The translations under genes were made by a program, and so were the position numbers. The notes under the pieces were generated by a model, which ran no database searches, was not told the DNA's origin, and saw nothing but the letters and a program-made list of their open reading frames with translations. This document shows, piece by piece, positions 51,433 to 60,713 of a DNA stretch of 64,000 nucleotides; within the stretch, counting starts at the first letter, position 1, and each line of letters starts with the position of its first letter. The stretch comes from Paludibacter sp. (lineage in GTDB: Bacteria > Bacteroidota > Bacteroidia > Bacteroidales > Paludibacteraceae), in contig JAMPAY010000010.1 in the NCBI GenBank assembly GCA_023666945.1, forward strand, positions 1-64,000, given 5' to 3'.

Positions 51433-53514
51433 TTATCTCTTCTGACTTTGGAAATGCTCCATAAGTATGTCTTCCATTAGGCGCATAGTTCCTTCTGTTA
51501 TCCCTCGGGCATATAAGAATGGCTTGTCTTTTCGCAACGCATTCAAAAAGGTACGTGTGTCGGGCATTTTGTAGCGAGATTCACAATAGAAACGGGAAGC
51601 CTCGCGATGTTGTTGTTTGACGAACAGGAGGTGGGCATAATTCATCAAATCGTTGGCATCGGCAGTGTCGGTATTGGCAATTCTTGCAAAATATTGTTCT
51701 GCAGTGTCCGATTTGTCGCATACAAAAGCGCACCATGCTAATCCGCGTTGCGTATTGATTTCGTCAGGGTAAAGAAAATCGAGTTTATAAAACAATTGCA
51801 AGGCTTGTTCCGAATTACCGCTTTCGAGCAGACATTGTGCTTTGGCTTGTAGATACGATTTCTTATCGGGTTGCAAGGTTAGTAAAATATCGTATGTTTT
51901 GATGGCATCTTCGTATTGCCCTAATCGGTGCAGGCAGGTTGCTGCATGTTGCAATGTCCATGTGTCGTCATCCTGCAGTGTCAGTGCTTTCTTAAATAGA
52001 TCGAATGCTTCCGCATATTTACCTTGTTTCTGCAGGGAATATCCGAGTTTTTGTAATAATTGGATCGAATTCGAAATGTTCTTGTGTCGTAGTATGATTT
52101 CGGCATCTTCATAAAGTTGCAATCGAAGACAATGATCCCCCAACTGCAGCCATATATTGCTATCCGTACATATGTTATGCAGTGCTTGTGTGCGGCATAT
52201 CTGAGTGAATTCCAATCGCCGGCTTTCTGCTTTCCATGGATTATGACGGAAAAAACGATACAGACATCGGATGTACATTTGTATGACTTTTTCGGGTGAT
52301 GAAGTCCAATTATTGCTTACAGCATTCTGCAAATCGTTTTCGCTGAGTTCTTGTATTTCCGGTGGTAATGCATTTTCATTCAGCATGTTTTGCATCTGTT
52401 TTGAGGCAAGGCATGTGGCATATTTGTCTATGTCGCATGCTTCGGGATTGGCAGAAAGCAGTTTGCTTATTATCTTTCCTTGAGGTGTGTCGAAATTCAT
52501 TCCAAGGTCAGGATGCTGTTTGTCAAAAGGAACGAACCAGTTGGCAATGTCGTGTTGGAAGAAGGGGGCGTTAAGCATTGTTTTGGTTGAAGTGTAATTA
52601 AAATCGGCTCCGCTTTGATGCAGTTTCATCATCTGATCAATGTGTTTGCCGATGTGGCTTCCTAATTCTTCTCCCCATTCAGGATTACCTTCTTCCAAGT
52701 CTTCTAAGTTGATGATGATATGTTTTGTTCTATTGGTTGTGGTTTTGTGTCGGGCAAGAAGATCTCTCTGCATGTTTTGCAAAATTTGCTCTACTTGTTG
52801 AGTGAGCGATGTTTCCAATAGACAGCGGCAGATGATGTAAATATTATCCTTTATTCGGGTATCTTGTGATAGTGATAGCAGTTTCTCTTGCAATATGGGG
52901 TAGAAACGTATGCGATTATCGTAGTGCTGCAACAGAAGCAAAACTCCTGTCAATGCGCGTAGCGATGGTTCTGAGTTGTCTTGTGCGGCAATGTCGCAAA
53001 GCAATAACAGATTGTCTTCGGAGAATCGATACCATGTATTAAGTGTAAGTGCCGTTACCCCCATGTTGGCTTCGGCAGTAGTGCCGTTTTCTGCCAATGC
53101 GCTATATTGGTCGCGCAGTTGTTGGGGCATATCGTTGAACAGAAACCAATAGAAAGTATGCTTCGGACTATAGTCTGTCGGAGTGTGTAGTATTTCTTCT
53201 GCATGTAGTTTGAGCGCTTGCTCTTGTGGCGATAAATGTTGTTCCCGGTAGGTACAATACACAATATCATACAGGCGATAGGTCTCTACTATGAGATGTT
53301 TAAGCAAAGTCTCTCGTTCGGGGTCGTTGTTGTTCGATAAAAAATAATCGGTCAAATATCGATAGTTGGTTTCTATGCTTTGCAGTTGGTCCGATAATAT
53401 GTCGATTCCACAACTGTTAATCAGTGGTTTGAGCAGTGTGAGGGCGTGGTATAGCAACTGCTCGCTTAAGGCTTTGGATATACTTGTAAATCTATCCGTA
53501 TCTTGTTGGTTCAT
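51433..53514 (-). CDS. tetratricopeptide-repeat protein
   Basis: A 693-residue cytoplasmic protein with no signal peptide. The C-terminal third has TPR units (LGYSLQKQGKYAEAFDLFKKALTL, AATCLHRLGQYEDAIKTYDILLTL, AKAQCLLESGNSEQALQLFYKL). The N-terminal two thirds are helical and unknown. Its start overlaps the stop of the Crp-like gene by four bases, so the two are co-transcribed and may act together. Partner unknown. Confidence 0.8.
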   Translation of the reverse strand: MNQQDTDRFTSISKALSEQLLYHALTLLKPLINSCGIDILSDQLQSIETNYRYLTDYFLSNNNDPERETLLKHLIVETYRLYDIVYCTYREQHLSPQEQALKLHAEEILHTPTDYSPKHTFYWFLFNDMPQQLRDQYSALAENGTTAEANMGVTALTLNTWYRFSEDNLLLLCDIAAQDNSEPSLRALTGVLLLLQHYDNRIRFYPILQEKLLSLSQDTRIKDNIYIICRCLLETSLTQQVEQILQNMQRDLLARHKTTTNRTKHIIINLEDLEEGNPEWGEELGSHIGKHIDQMMKLHQSGADFNYTSTKTMLNAPFFQHDIANWFVPFDKQHPDLGMNFDTPQGKIISKLLSANPEACDIDKYATCLASKQMQNMLNENALPPEIQELSENDLQNAVSNNWTSSPEKVIQMYIRCLYRFFRHNPWKAESRRLEFTQICRTQALHNICTDSNIWLQLGDHCLRLQLYEDAEIILRHKNISNSIQLLQKLGYSLQKQGKYAEAFDLFKKALTLQDDDTWTLQHAATCLHRLGQYEDAIKTYDILLTLQPDKKSYLQAKAQCLLESGNSEQALQLFYKLDFLYPDEINTQRGLAWCAFVCDKSDTAEQYFARIANTDTADANDLMNYAHLLFVKQQHREASRFYCESRYKMPDTRTFLNALRKDKPFLYARGITEGTMRLMEDILMEHFQSQKR

Positions 53515-54212
53515 CCTAAACGACTTATGCGTACAAGTTCTTCTAAATCAAGTATCTTTATCTTTCTACCATCGATGCTGATAACGCCTTCTGTTTCAAA
53601 CGATACAAGGGTTCTGATGGCATTGCTGGTAGTCATATTCGACAGATTGGCCAAATCGTTGCGCGACATATACATACTTATGGTGGCACCATCTTCATCA
53701 AACCCGTAATTTTGTTTCAAATAAAGAATGGCTTCCGCCAACCGACCTCTAATGTGTTTCTGTGCGATGCTTACCGAACGAGTATCGCTTGTGCCGAGGT
53801 CTTTGGCCATCTCAATCATAAATAAATAGCAGAAATGGCTGTTTTCCTGAATCACTTTCATGAAGGCCTCACGTTGTACCAAATAGATTTCAGAATTCTC
53901 GCACGCACTTACACTGGTGTTATAACTCTCTCCGGCAATCATTGCACGATATCCGAAAAAATCGTAAGGCTTGAGCATGCGTATTATTTGGTTGCGATTA
54001 TTTACGCCTTCTTTGTATACTCGTACTTTGCCGCTTACCAACATCATCATATGAGTAGGTTCGTCACCTTCACGATGAACTATTTCGTTCTTCTTGAAAG
54101 TGTAAATTTGGCTGTTTTGGTCTATGTACACTTTCTCATCGTCTGTGAGCGCGTGCCATACGGCGTTCAGTTCCCAAAGTTTTTTGTCCTCTTTTGTTTG
54201 CTTTTTGGCCAT
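53511..54212 (-). CDS. Crp/Fnr-family transcriptional regulator
   Basis: A 233-residue regulator. N-terminal cyclic-nucleotide-binding fold (IYTFKKNEIVHREGDEPTHMMMLVSGKVRVYKEG ... PYDFFGYRAMIAGESYNTSVSA) and C-terminal winged helix (YMSRNDLANLSNMTTSNAIRTLVSFETEGVISIDGRKIKIL). No FNR-type Cys cluster, so not an iron-sulphur sensor. Promoter TATCTTTG lies ~50 bases upstream. Co-transcribed with the TPR gene. Confidence 0.9.
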   Translation of the reverse strand: MAKKQTKEDKKLWELNAVWHALTDDEKVYIDQNSQIYTFKKNEIVHREGDEPTHMMMLVSGKVRVYKEGVNNRNQIIRMLKPYDFFGYRAMIAGESYNTSVSACENSEIYLVQREAFMKVIQENSHFCYLFMIEMAKDLGTSDTRSVSIAQKHIRGRLAEAILYLKQNYGFDEDGATISMYMSRNDLANLSNMTTSNAIRTLVSFETEGVISIDGRKIKILDLEELVRISRLG

Positions 54213-54380
54213 TACAGTTTCTGTTTTTTTTACTGAAAAGAAATAGCGACTGCAAAGATAGAACTTTTTTTTATCAGTGGCAAATCAAATGGTTGTCTAA
54301 AAGGCGTTTTTGACGATTTGTTCCAATCTTTCCGTGGAAAAATCCACCTTTTCGTATGCGTTAAATGAGGTCTTTTTTAA

Positions 54381-55928
54381 TTAAAAGGGGGCACCGCCGG
54401 GGAACGATGAGTCGCTGTTTATCGATGATGAATAACTGCTAAATTGCTGACCGCCGCTCGGCTCCATGCTTACACCCGAATCGGCAGAATGGTCGTTGAA
54501 ACTAATCATGTCGCTGAAATTCATAAAGCGGGCATGCGATTGGTCAAAGTGCAAATCTATAGTCTTGGTGGCACCATTACGATGTTTGGCTACTATCACT
54601 TCGGCTTTGCCTATCATACTGCTGTTCCAATCTTCCGATTGAGGCTTGAAATAGTATTCGGGACGATGTATAAAACATACCATGTCGGCATCTTGCTCTA
54701 TGGCTCCCGACTCACGCAAGTCGCTCAATTGCGGACGTTTGCCCTCGACACCTGTTCTTCCTTCTACGCCACGATTCAATTGCGATAAGGCGATAATGGG
54801 AATATCCAATTCTTTGGCAAGTGCTTTCAAGTTGCGAGAAATGATACTTACTTCTTGTTCGCGGCTACCGAAACTCATGCCGGAAGCGTTCATCAATTGC
54901 AGGTAGTCGATGATGATACATTGCACATGATGCTCTCTTACCAATTTGCGGGCTTTGCTCCGCAATTCAAATACCGATAAACTCGGAGTGTCGTCCACAT
55001 ACATGGGAGCACCCTGCAGTTCGGTGATACGTGTTTCCAGTTGATTCCATTCTGCTGCACTGAGGTTTCCGTTTCGTATTTTTTCACCCTCTATTTCGCA
55101 TACGTTCATAATCAGACGGTTAACCAACTGAACATTCGACATTTCCAATGAAAACAAGGCAACCGGTGCTTTGTAGTTGACAGCCATGTTTTTGGCCATA
55201 CTGAGCACAAAGGCGGTTTTGCCCATAGCGGGGCGTGCGGCTATAATGATAAGGTCTGACTTTTGCCAACCCGATGTTACTTTGTCCAGATCGGTAAAAC
55301 CGCTCGGTACGCCCGACATGTTGTTATCATTGCTTCCCGCTTTCTTCATGCGCTCGAAAGCCTCATATATCACAGGGTCTATTTGCACTACATCGCGTTT
55401 CATCGAACGCTGACTTATCTCAAATATATTGCCCTCTGCTTGTTGCATGAGGTCTTCCACATCTTCGCTTTCATCGTAGGCTTTTTCCGTTATGTTGGCA
55501 GCCATGCGAATAAGGTCGCGGGCAAGGGCTTTTTGGGCTACTATCTGAGCGTGAAATTTCAAATGGGCGGTACTCGCCACTTTGCTGGTTAGGTTCGATA
55601 TGTATACGGCACCTCCCGCTTCCTCCAACGCACCGTCCATCTTCAACTGTTGTACCACCGAGAGCATATCTATAGGATTCTCTTTGGCGGCAAGATGCTG
55701 CATTGCCGTGTATATCTTGTTGTGAGCAAATTTGTAGAAACTATCGGGAGTAAGCAAATCAGCCACAACTCCGTAGGCTTCTTTTTCAAGCATAAGAGCA
55801 CCTAATACCGATTCTTCCAATTCTATGGCTTGAGGAGGCAACTTGCCGTTTTCGTTTGTTCCGACAACCACTATGGGTTGTTTTTGGCGGCTGCGTGATG
55901 TTCGTGTTGGTGTCGAATTGGTGGGCAT
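54381..55928 (-). CDS. dnaB: replicative DNA helicase
   Basis: A 515-residue helicase. N-terminal domain (PPQAIELEESVLGALMLEKEA), linker helix, RecA-like C-terminal domain with Walker A ARPAMGKTAF, Walker B CIIIDYLQLM and the SREQEVSIISRNLKALAKEL motif. A Ser/Gly-rich tail follows. Unwinds DNA at the replication fork. Its promoter has TACCTTTG at 55982-55975. Confidence 0.95.
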   Translation of the reverse strand: MPTNSTPTRTSRSRQKQPIVVVGTNENGKLPPQAIELEESVLGALMLEKEAYGVVADLLTPDSFYKFAHNKIYTAMQHLAAKENPIDMLSVVQQLKMDGALEEAGGAVYISNLTSKVASTAHLKFHAQIVAQKALARDLIRMAANITEKAYDESEDVEDLMQQAEGNIFEISQRSMKRDVVQIDPVIYEAFERMKKAGSNDNNMSGVPSGFTDLDKVTSGWQKSDLIIIAARPAMGKTAFVLSMAKNMAVNYKAPVALFSLEMSNVQLVNRLIMNVCEIEGEKIRNGNLSAAEWNQLETRITELQGAPMYVDDTPSLSVFELRSKARKLVREHHVQCIIIDYLQLMNASGMSFGSREQEVSIISRNLKALAKELDIPIIALSQLNRGVEGRTGVEGKRPQLSDLRESGAIEQDADMVCFIHRPEYYFKPQSEDWNSSMIGKAEVIVAKHRNGATKTIDLHFDQSHARFMNFSDMISFNDHSADSGVSMEPSGGQQFSSYSSSINSDSSFPGGAPF

Positions 55929-55974
55929 AGTACTACGGTTTGTAGCGTTAGTAATAACATTGATTTTTGTTTTG

Positions 55975-56205
55975 CAAAGGTACGTACACTTTTTTAATAG
56001 AGCAAATGTTTTTTAGAAGTTTAACGGCCGATTCGAATATGACTTATCTGTAAGAACCTTATTTAGAAGCCCCTTTGGTTTGCTCTCTTTATGTTAATTT
56101 ACAGGGTACTCATCTCGAAAACAACATTGTAATCGTTGTACGTTGCCTGATTCTGCAAGGGCTTTTTCTATTGCTTTGCCCTTTCGTAAAAATATATTAC
56201 CTTTG
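55975..56205. promoter_or_regulatory. dnaB-ffh divergent promoter region
   Basis: A minus-strand TACCTTTG at 55982-55975 serves dnaB. A plus-strand TTTG (56175-56178), 19 bp, TACCTTTG (56198-56205) serves ffh, 25 bases before its ATG. The rest of the ~300-base gap shows no gene. Confidence 0.6.
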
Positions 56206-56229
56206 CACCCGAATTATATTTGCATAACT

Positions 56230-57537
56230 ATGTTTGATAATCTATCGGAACGGCTGGAACGTTCATTCAAAATTCTAAAAGGCGAAGGACGCATCACGGA
56301 AATCAACGTGGCGGAAACCATGAAAGATATCCGGAAAGCGTTATTGGAAGCCGATGTGAATTATAAAACCGCTAAAACTTTTACTGACAAGGTGAAGGAA
56401 AAGGCCTTGGGTCAGAATGTCTTGGGGGCTATCCGACCGGGGCAGTTGTTGATTAAGATTACGCACGACGAATTGGCGGAACTAATGGGGTCTGAAGCCG
56501 CAGAAATCAATTTGAAGGGAACGCCCGCTATCATCTTGCTTTCAGGTTTGCAGGGATCCGGTAAAACCACATTTGCCGGCAAATTGGCAAATTGGCTGAA
56601 AAATAAGAAAGGCAAAAAAGTAATGTTGGTGGCATGTGACGTTTATCGTCCTGCTGCTATTGAGCAGTTGCGTGTTTTGGGAGAGCAATTGCAAATAGAG
56701 GTTTTTGCCGAACCTGAAGAAACCAATCCGGTACGCAAGGCACAAAAGGCTATAGAAAAAGCCAAAGTATATGGCTATGATACGGTTATTGTGGATACGG
56801 CGGGACGTTTGGCAGTAGATGAGCAGATGATGCAGGAGATTGCTGCTATTAAGACGGCTATCAATCCTTCCGAGACGTTATTCGTAGTCGATTCCATGAC
56901 GGGACAAGACGCAGTCAATACGGCAAAAGAATTTAACGACCGTTTGGATTTCGATGGCGTGGTACTTACCAAATTGGATGGCGATGCTCGTGGCGGTGCT
57001 GCTTTATCGATTCGTTCCGTAGTAGAAAAACCAATCAAGTTCATTTCTACAGGCGAAAAGATGGAAGCACTTGATGTATTCCACCCCTCGCGTATGGCCG
57101 ATCGTATTCTCGGTATGGGCGATGTGGTAAGTCTTGTAGAGCGCGCTCAAGAACAATACGATGAGGAAGAGGCACGACGCATTTCTAAAAAAATAGCACA
57201 CAACCAATTCGATTTCAACGATTTCATGTCTCAAATTCAGCAAATAAAGAAAATGGGTAACATGAAAGACCTGATGGGGATGATTCCGGGTATGGATAAG
57301 GCTATGAAAGGAGTAGAGGTTTCTGACGATGCTTTCAAACCGATTGAGGCGATTATCAATTCGATGACGCCTGCCGAACGTGCTAATCCCGCTCTGCTGA
57401 ATGGGTCGCGCAAACAACGCATTGCTAAAGGTAGTGGAACTACTATAGTCGAACTCAATCGTTTTCTTAAGCAGTTCGAACAAACAAGCAAGATGATGCG
57501 AATGATGACCAAGCAACGAGGGGGAAAGCGACGCTGA
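56230..57537 (+). CDS. ffh: signal recognition particle protein Ffh
   Basis: A 435-residue GTPase. N domain (MFDNLSERLERSFKILKGEG), G domain with GLQGSGKTTFAGKLA, DTAGRLAVDE and LTKLDGDARGGAALSI, and a Met-rich M domain (MSQIQQIKKMGNMKDLMGMI) that binds signal peptides and SRP RNA. Targets membrane proteins co-translationally. The ATG at 56230 is chosen by homology and promoter position. Confidence 0.97.
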   Translation: MFDNLSERLERSFKILKGEGRITEINVAETMKDIRKALLEADVNYKTAKTFTDKVKEKALGQNVLGAIRPGQLLIKITHDELAELMGSEAAEINLKGTPAIILLSGLQGSGKTTFAGKLANWLKNKKGKKVMLVACDVYRPAAIEQLRVLGEQLQIEVFAEPEETNPVRKAQKAIEKAKVYGYDTVIVDTAGRLAVDEQMMQEIAAIKTAINPSETLFVVDSMTGQDAVNTAKEFNDRLDFDGVVLTKLDGDARGGAALSIRSVVEKPIKFISTGEKMEALDVFHPSRMADRILGMGDVVSLVERAQEQYDEEEARRISKKIAHNQFDFNDFMSQIQQIKKMGNMKDLMGMIPGMDKAMKGVEVSDDAFKPIEAIINSMTPAERANPALLNGSRKQRIAKGSGTTIVELNRFLKQFEQTSKMMRMMTKQRGGKRR

Positions 57538-57567
57538 ATAAAATAATAAACGATTGGAAGCAAACAC

Positions 57568-58452
57568 ATGGTATTGTTGGATGGTAAAAATATTGCATAC
57601 ACTATTCGCCGGGAATTGAAACAGGAGGTAAGCGCGATTACGCAAAACGGAGCGCGCGCTCCGCATTTGGCAGTAGTTATTGTTGGCAATGATCCGGCAT
57701 CGGAAACCTATGTGAATAACAAACTGAAAGCATGCGAAGAGGTCGGCTTTCGGGCTACTAAGATTGCCCTGCCGGTCAATATCGCAGAAGATGAATTGTT
57801 GCGGCAAGTGGAATTGCTCAATGCCGATGATAGTATCGATGGGTTTATTGTGCAATTGCCTTTGCCGCCGCATATCAATGAGCAACATATAACTTGCGCT
57901 ATTGATTGGCGTAAAGATGTAGATGGGTTGCATCCGGAAAATGTGGGACGCACTGCACTTGGGTTGCCGGGCATTGTTTCTGCAACACCACGAGGCATTC
58001 GCGAATTATTGTTGCGTTATCAAATCGCTGTTCAAGGCAAGCATGTGGTGGTTATCGGGCGAAGCAATATTGTAGGAAAACCTATGGCGATGTTGCTTAT
58101 GCAAAAGCATTTGGGAGGAAATGCTACGGTCACCTTGTGCCACTCCTATACGCAAAATCTTAAAGAAATATGTCTTACTGCTGATATTATTATTGTGGCG
58201 GTCGGGCATCCCGGGCTGCTTACGGCAGATATGGTGCCTAATGGAGCGACTGTAATTGATGTCGGTATTTCGAGAGTTGACGATATTGCTGCACCGCGAG
58301 GGTATCGTTTGTGCGGAGATGTCGATTTTCCGGCAGTGGCACCTAAGTGTGCTTATATAACACCTGTACCGGGAGGGGTCGGCCCGATGACAATCGCCTC
58401 GTTGCTGCAAAATACTTGGCAAGCCTATCGCTATCGGCAACAAAACGGTTGA
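57568..58452 (+). CDS. folD: bifunctional methylenetetrahydrofolate dehydrogenase/cyclohydrolase
   Basis: A 294-residue enzyme. YVNNKLKACEEVGFRA contains the catalytic Tyr/Lys, GFIVQLPLPPHI the folate site, VIGRSNIVGKPMAMLL the NADP-binding motif, and TPVPGGVGPMT the C-terminal signature. Interconverts 5,10-methylene- and 10-formyl-tetrahydrofolate. 30 bases after ffh, likely the same transcript. Confidence 0.97.
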   Translation: MVLLDGKNIAYTIRRELKQEVSAITQNGARAPHLAVVIVGNDPASETYVNNKLKACEEVGFRATKIALPVNIAEDELLRQVELLNADDSIDGFIVQLPLPPHINEQHITCAIDWRKDVDGLHPENVGRTALGLPGIVSATPRGIRELLLRYQIAVQGKHVVVIGRSNIVGKPMAMLLMQKHLGGNATVTLCHSYTQNLKEICLTADIIIVAVGHPGLLTADMVPNGATVIDVGISRVDDIAAPRGYRLCGDVDFPAVAPKCAYITPVPGGVGPMTIASLLQNTWQAYRYRQQNG

Positions 58453-58458
58453 TGACCG

Positions 58459-59058
58459 ATGAAAACACTCTTTGTTATACTGACTGTGCTGACTACCTAT
58501 GTGAAGGGAATGTACAACACCGACTGTGCTTTGTCGGTTAATGCTTCGGCGGCAGAGGCGAATCAGGTTGTAGATAGGCTGATTTATGAATTTCAGCGGA
58601 ATCCCGATTTGTTGTTCGATTGGGCATTTGTCGGTACGGGACAACAGAATGATGCCGAGAAAGATGCTTTTGTCTTGCATTGGAACAATGTGTTGTATGT
58701 TCCCGAACGTAATTATAGCCGCATCGATATGGAAGTACAAGTGCCGGGAATCAGATCTTTTAAAAATATAGTTTTGGAGAGTATGGTCACCGATACGCTT
58801 ATCGGGTTGCAGCGTAATGTCAGGGTGGATATTTTCTATGCGGGTAACCTCCTGAAAGAAGCGTATGGCAATTTCTGCGTAATGCCGATTGCTGATAATC
58901 AGTGTACGCTCTCTATTGACTTGCATATACGTTTCGGGTGGTTTTTTAATATTTTCGTGTCACGACGTGTCTATCGGAATGTTGTGGAGTGGCGAGTAGA
59001 ACGTTTTATGAGCAACCTGAAAGAAATGACGGAAACGGGAACCGTGCAAAAAAACTAA
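58459..59058 (+). CDS. hypothetical exported protein
   Basis: A 199-residue protein with a short N-terminal hydrophobic segment (MKTLFVILTVLTTYVKGMY) and a mixed alpha/beta body (RNPDLLFDWAFVGTGQQNDAEKDAFVLHW, VQVPGIRSFKNIVLESMVTDTLIGL). The body resembles START/SRPBCC-type layouts in general shape, but I do not recognise a family. Seven bases after folD, so co-transcribed. Confidence 0.65.
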   Translation: MKTLFVILTVLTTYVKGMYNTDCALSVNASAAEANQVVDRLIYEFQRNPDLLFDWAFVGTGQQNDAEKDAFVLHWNNVLYVPERNYSRIDMEVQVPGIRSFKNIVLESMVTDTLIGLQRNVRVDIFYAGNLLKEAYGNFCVMPIADNQCTLSIDLHIRFGWFFNIFVSRRVYRNVVEWRVERFMSNLKEMTETGTVQKN

Positions 59059-59132
59059 TCAGCATCTTCTAGGGGAATAGCTATACTTGTTTTAGTGTTT
59101 TTGTAGGGTATCGCAGGGGTGTTTAAGTAAAT

Positions 59133-59312
59133 ATAAAAAGACTGCGTTGTACTTACTCGAGAAAACTCCTAAATAATAGGATTTAGGTGTTACTGCCCTT
59201 TGTAATCTGCCCGACTCCGATGAGTAGCAGCACGCCATTAGACAGCAAGAGGCCCGTTTTGATAATGTGTGTTGAGTTTTCCGGTCTCTGACAACGCAGT
59301 CTTGTCTTTCTT
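59133..59312 (-). ncRNA. ssrS: 6S-like RNA
   Basis: A minus-strand promoter (TTG 59348-59346, 20 bp, TACCTTTG 59325-59318) starts a ~180-nt RNA whose ends pair perfectly over 12 bp (59291-59302 with 59139-59150), followed by a T run. An internal stem GAAAACTC/GAGTTTTC comes next. Then CCTAAAT/ATTTAGG forms a side hairpin flanking a large central open region, and a long apical arm follows. This rod with a central bubble is the 6S architecture, which mimics an open promoter and sequesters RNA polymerase. Class assignment rests on architecture, not on a search. Confidence 0.65.
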
Positions 59313-59494
59313 TAGTGCAAAGGTAAGGCCTTTTGCGTAAATATGCAAGTGCTTGACGCATTTTTGGAAAAAAAGAGGATAACATTTCGATATGTGGAAA
59401 TAAAGTATTAACTTTGCACGCTTGAAAGCGTAGTCCTAACCACAAAGAACCTGTGGGGCGGATGTTGAAATATGAAATAATAAATCAAAAGTAT

Positions 59495-60169
59495 ATGGCA
59501 CAGAAAGCGAAACAGGATGAAAATCTTGAGAACGTACAGGAGGCGTTGACTGCTTCCGGAAGTTGGATAATCAAACATCAGAATGCTATCATGTGGACAA
59601 TTTTGGCTATTTTGGCTGTTGTTCTTGCAATTATGGCATTCCATAATTACTATTTGAAGCCGAAAGGAGTAGAGGCTGATAATGCTGTCGGGATGGCATC
59701 TGCTTATTTTGCTGCTAAAGATTACGAAACAGCATTGAATGGCGATGATAACGATTGTATTGGTTTTGCGGCTATTGCTGACGACTATTCCTATACAAAG
59801 GCAGGTAAAGTGGCGGCTTTATATGCCGGTATTTGCTATTATAATCTTGAGCAATACGAAGAGGCTGTCAAGTATCTTGGTAAGTTTGATGCCGATGATT
59901 TGAACATAGCATCGGCAGCCAAACAAAAGCAAGGGGATGCTTATGTGGCTTTAGGAGAATTTAAAAAGGCCGTGAAATGCTTCGAGGATGCTGCTGATTC
60001 TAAAAATGAAATTATTGCTCCTATTAGTCTTAAAAAAGCAGGTATCGCTTATTTGGAATTGGGCGATAAGAAAGCAGCACGCAAAGCATTCCAATCAATC
60101 AAAGATAACTATCCTACAAGTGCGGAAGCACAAGATATAGAGAAATATATTGCAAACATAGCAGACTGA
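59495..60169 (+). CDS. membrane-anchored TPR protein (YfgM-like layout)
   Basis: A 224-residue protein. Cytoplasmic N-terminus, one transmembrane helix ([18 protein letters not shown], residues ~32-50), then periplasmic TPR repeats ([70 protein letters not shown]). The layout equals YfgM, a periplasmic chaperone associate of the SecYEG translocon. ATG 59495 is chosen; the upstream ATG adds a charged stretch. Confidence 0.8.
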   Translation: MAQKAKQDENLENVQEALTASGSWIIKHQNAIMWTILAILAVVLAIMAFHNYYLKPKGVEADNAVGMASAYFAAKDYETALNGDDNDCIGFAAIADDYSYTKAGKVAALYAGICYYNLEQYEEAVKYLGKFDADDLNIASAAKQKQGDAYVALGEFKKAVKCFEDAADSKNEIIAPISLKKAGIAYLELGDKKAARKAFQSIKDNYPTSAEAQDIEKYIANIAD

Positions 60170-60171
60170 TT

Positions 60172-60687
60172 ATGGCGACTAAGTTTCATAACTTGTCACA
60201 ATATGATGCTGAGCAAATGCCAAACGCTAACGTCCTTGCACGTCAGCGTTTTGCTATTATTGTGGCAGATTGGAATAGCGAAATAACCTATCCTCTGTTG
60301 GAAGGTGCTTACGAAACATTGGTAAAACATGGTGTGAAGGAAAATCATATAAAAGTAACACATGTTCCCGGTACTGTAGAACTTACCTATGCAGCGGCAC
60401 AATGTCAGCGTTACTATCCTAAACGACGTTTCTATGATGCCGTTATCGTTATAGGGTGTGTTATCAAAGGTGATACACCGCACTTCGATTATGTATGTCA
60501 AAGCGTAACGCAGGGAGTTACTACCCTCAATGTAAACGGACTTACACCGGTTATCTTTAGTGTCCTTACTACGCTCGATCGACAACAGGCATTAGATCGT
60601 GCCGGTGGGAAATTGGGCAATAAGGGAGTAGAGGGAGCCTATACTGCTATACGTATGGCTAATCTTGTTGCCGGAAACGAAGATTGA
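60172..60687 (+). CDS. ribH: 6,7-dimethyl-8-ribityllumazine synthase
   Basis: A 171-residue enzyme. [59 protein letters not shown] and [16 protein letters not shown] are the lumazine-synthase signatures, including the catalytic His. Condenses two precursors in the riboflavin pathway. Two bases after the TPR gene, same operon. Confidence 0.97.
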   Translation: MATKFHNLSQYDAEQMPNANVLARQRFAIIVADWNSEITYPLLEGAYETLVKHGVKENHIKVTHVPGTVELTYAAAQCQRYYPKRRFYDAVIVIGCVIKGDTPHFDYVCQSVTQGVTTLNVNGLTPVIFSVLTTLDRQQALDRAGGKLGNKGVEGAYTAIRMANLVAGNED

Positions 60688-60713
60688 TACATTCGTCGCT
60701 TTGTTGTTTATTT

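Noticed and set aside
59092..59445. 117-codon minus-strand ORF
   Set aside because: It coincides with the 6S-like RNA and its promoter; composition is Cys/Arg-rich and unlike a protein.
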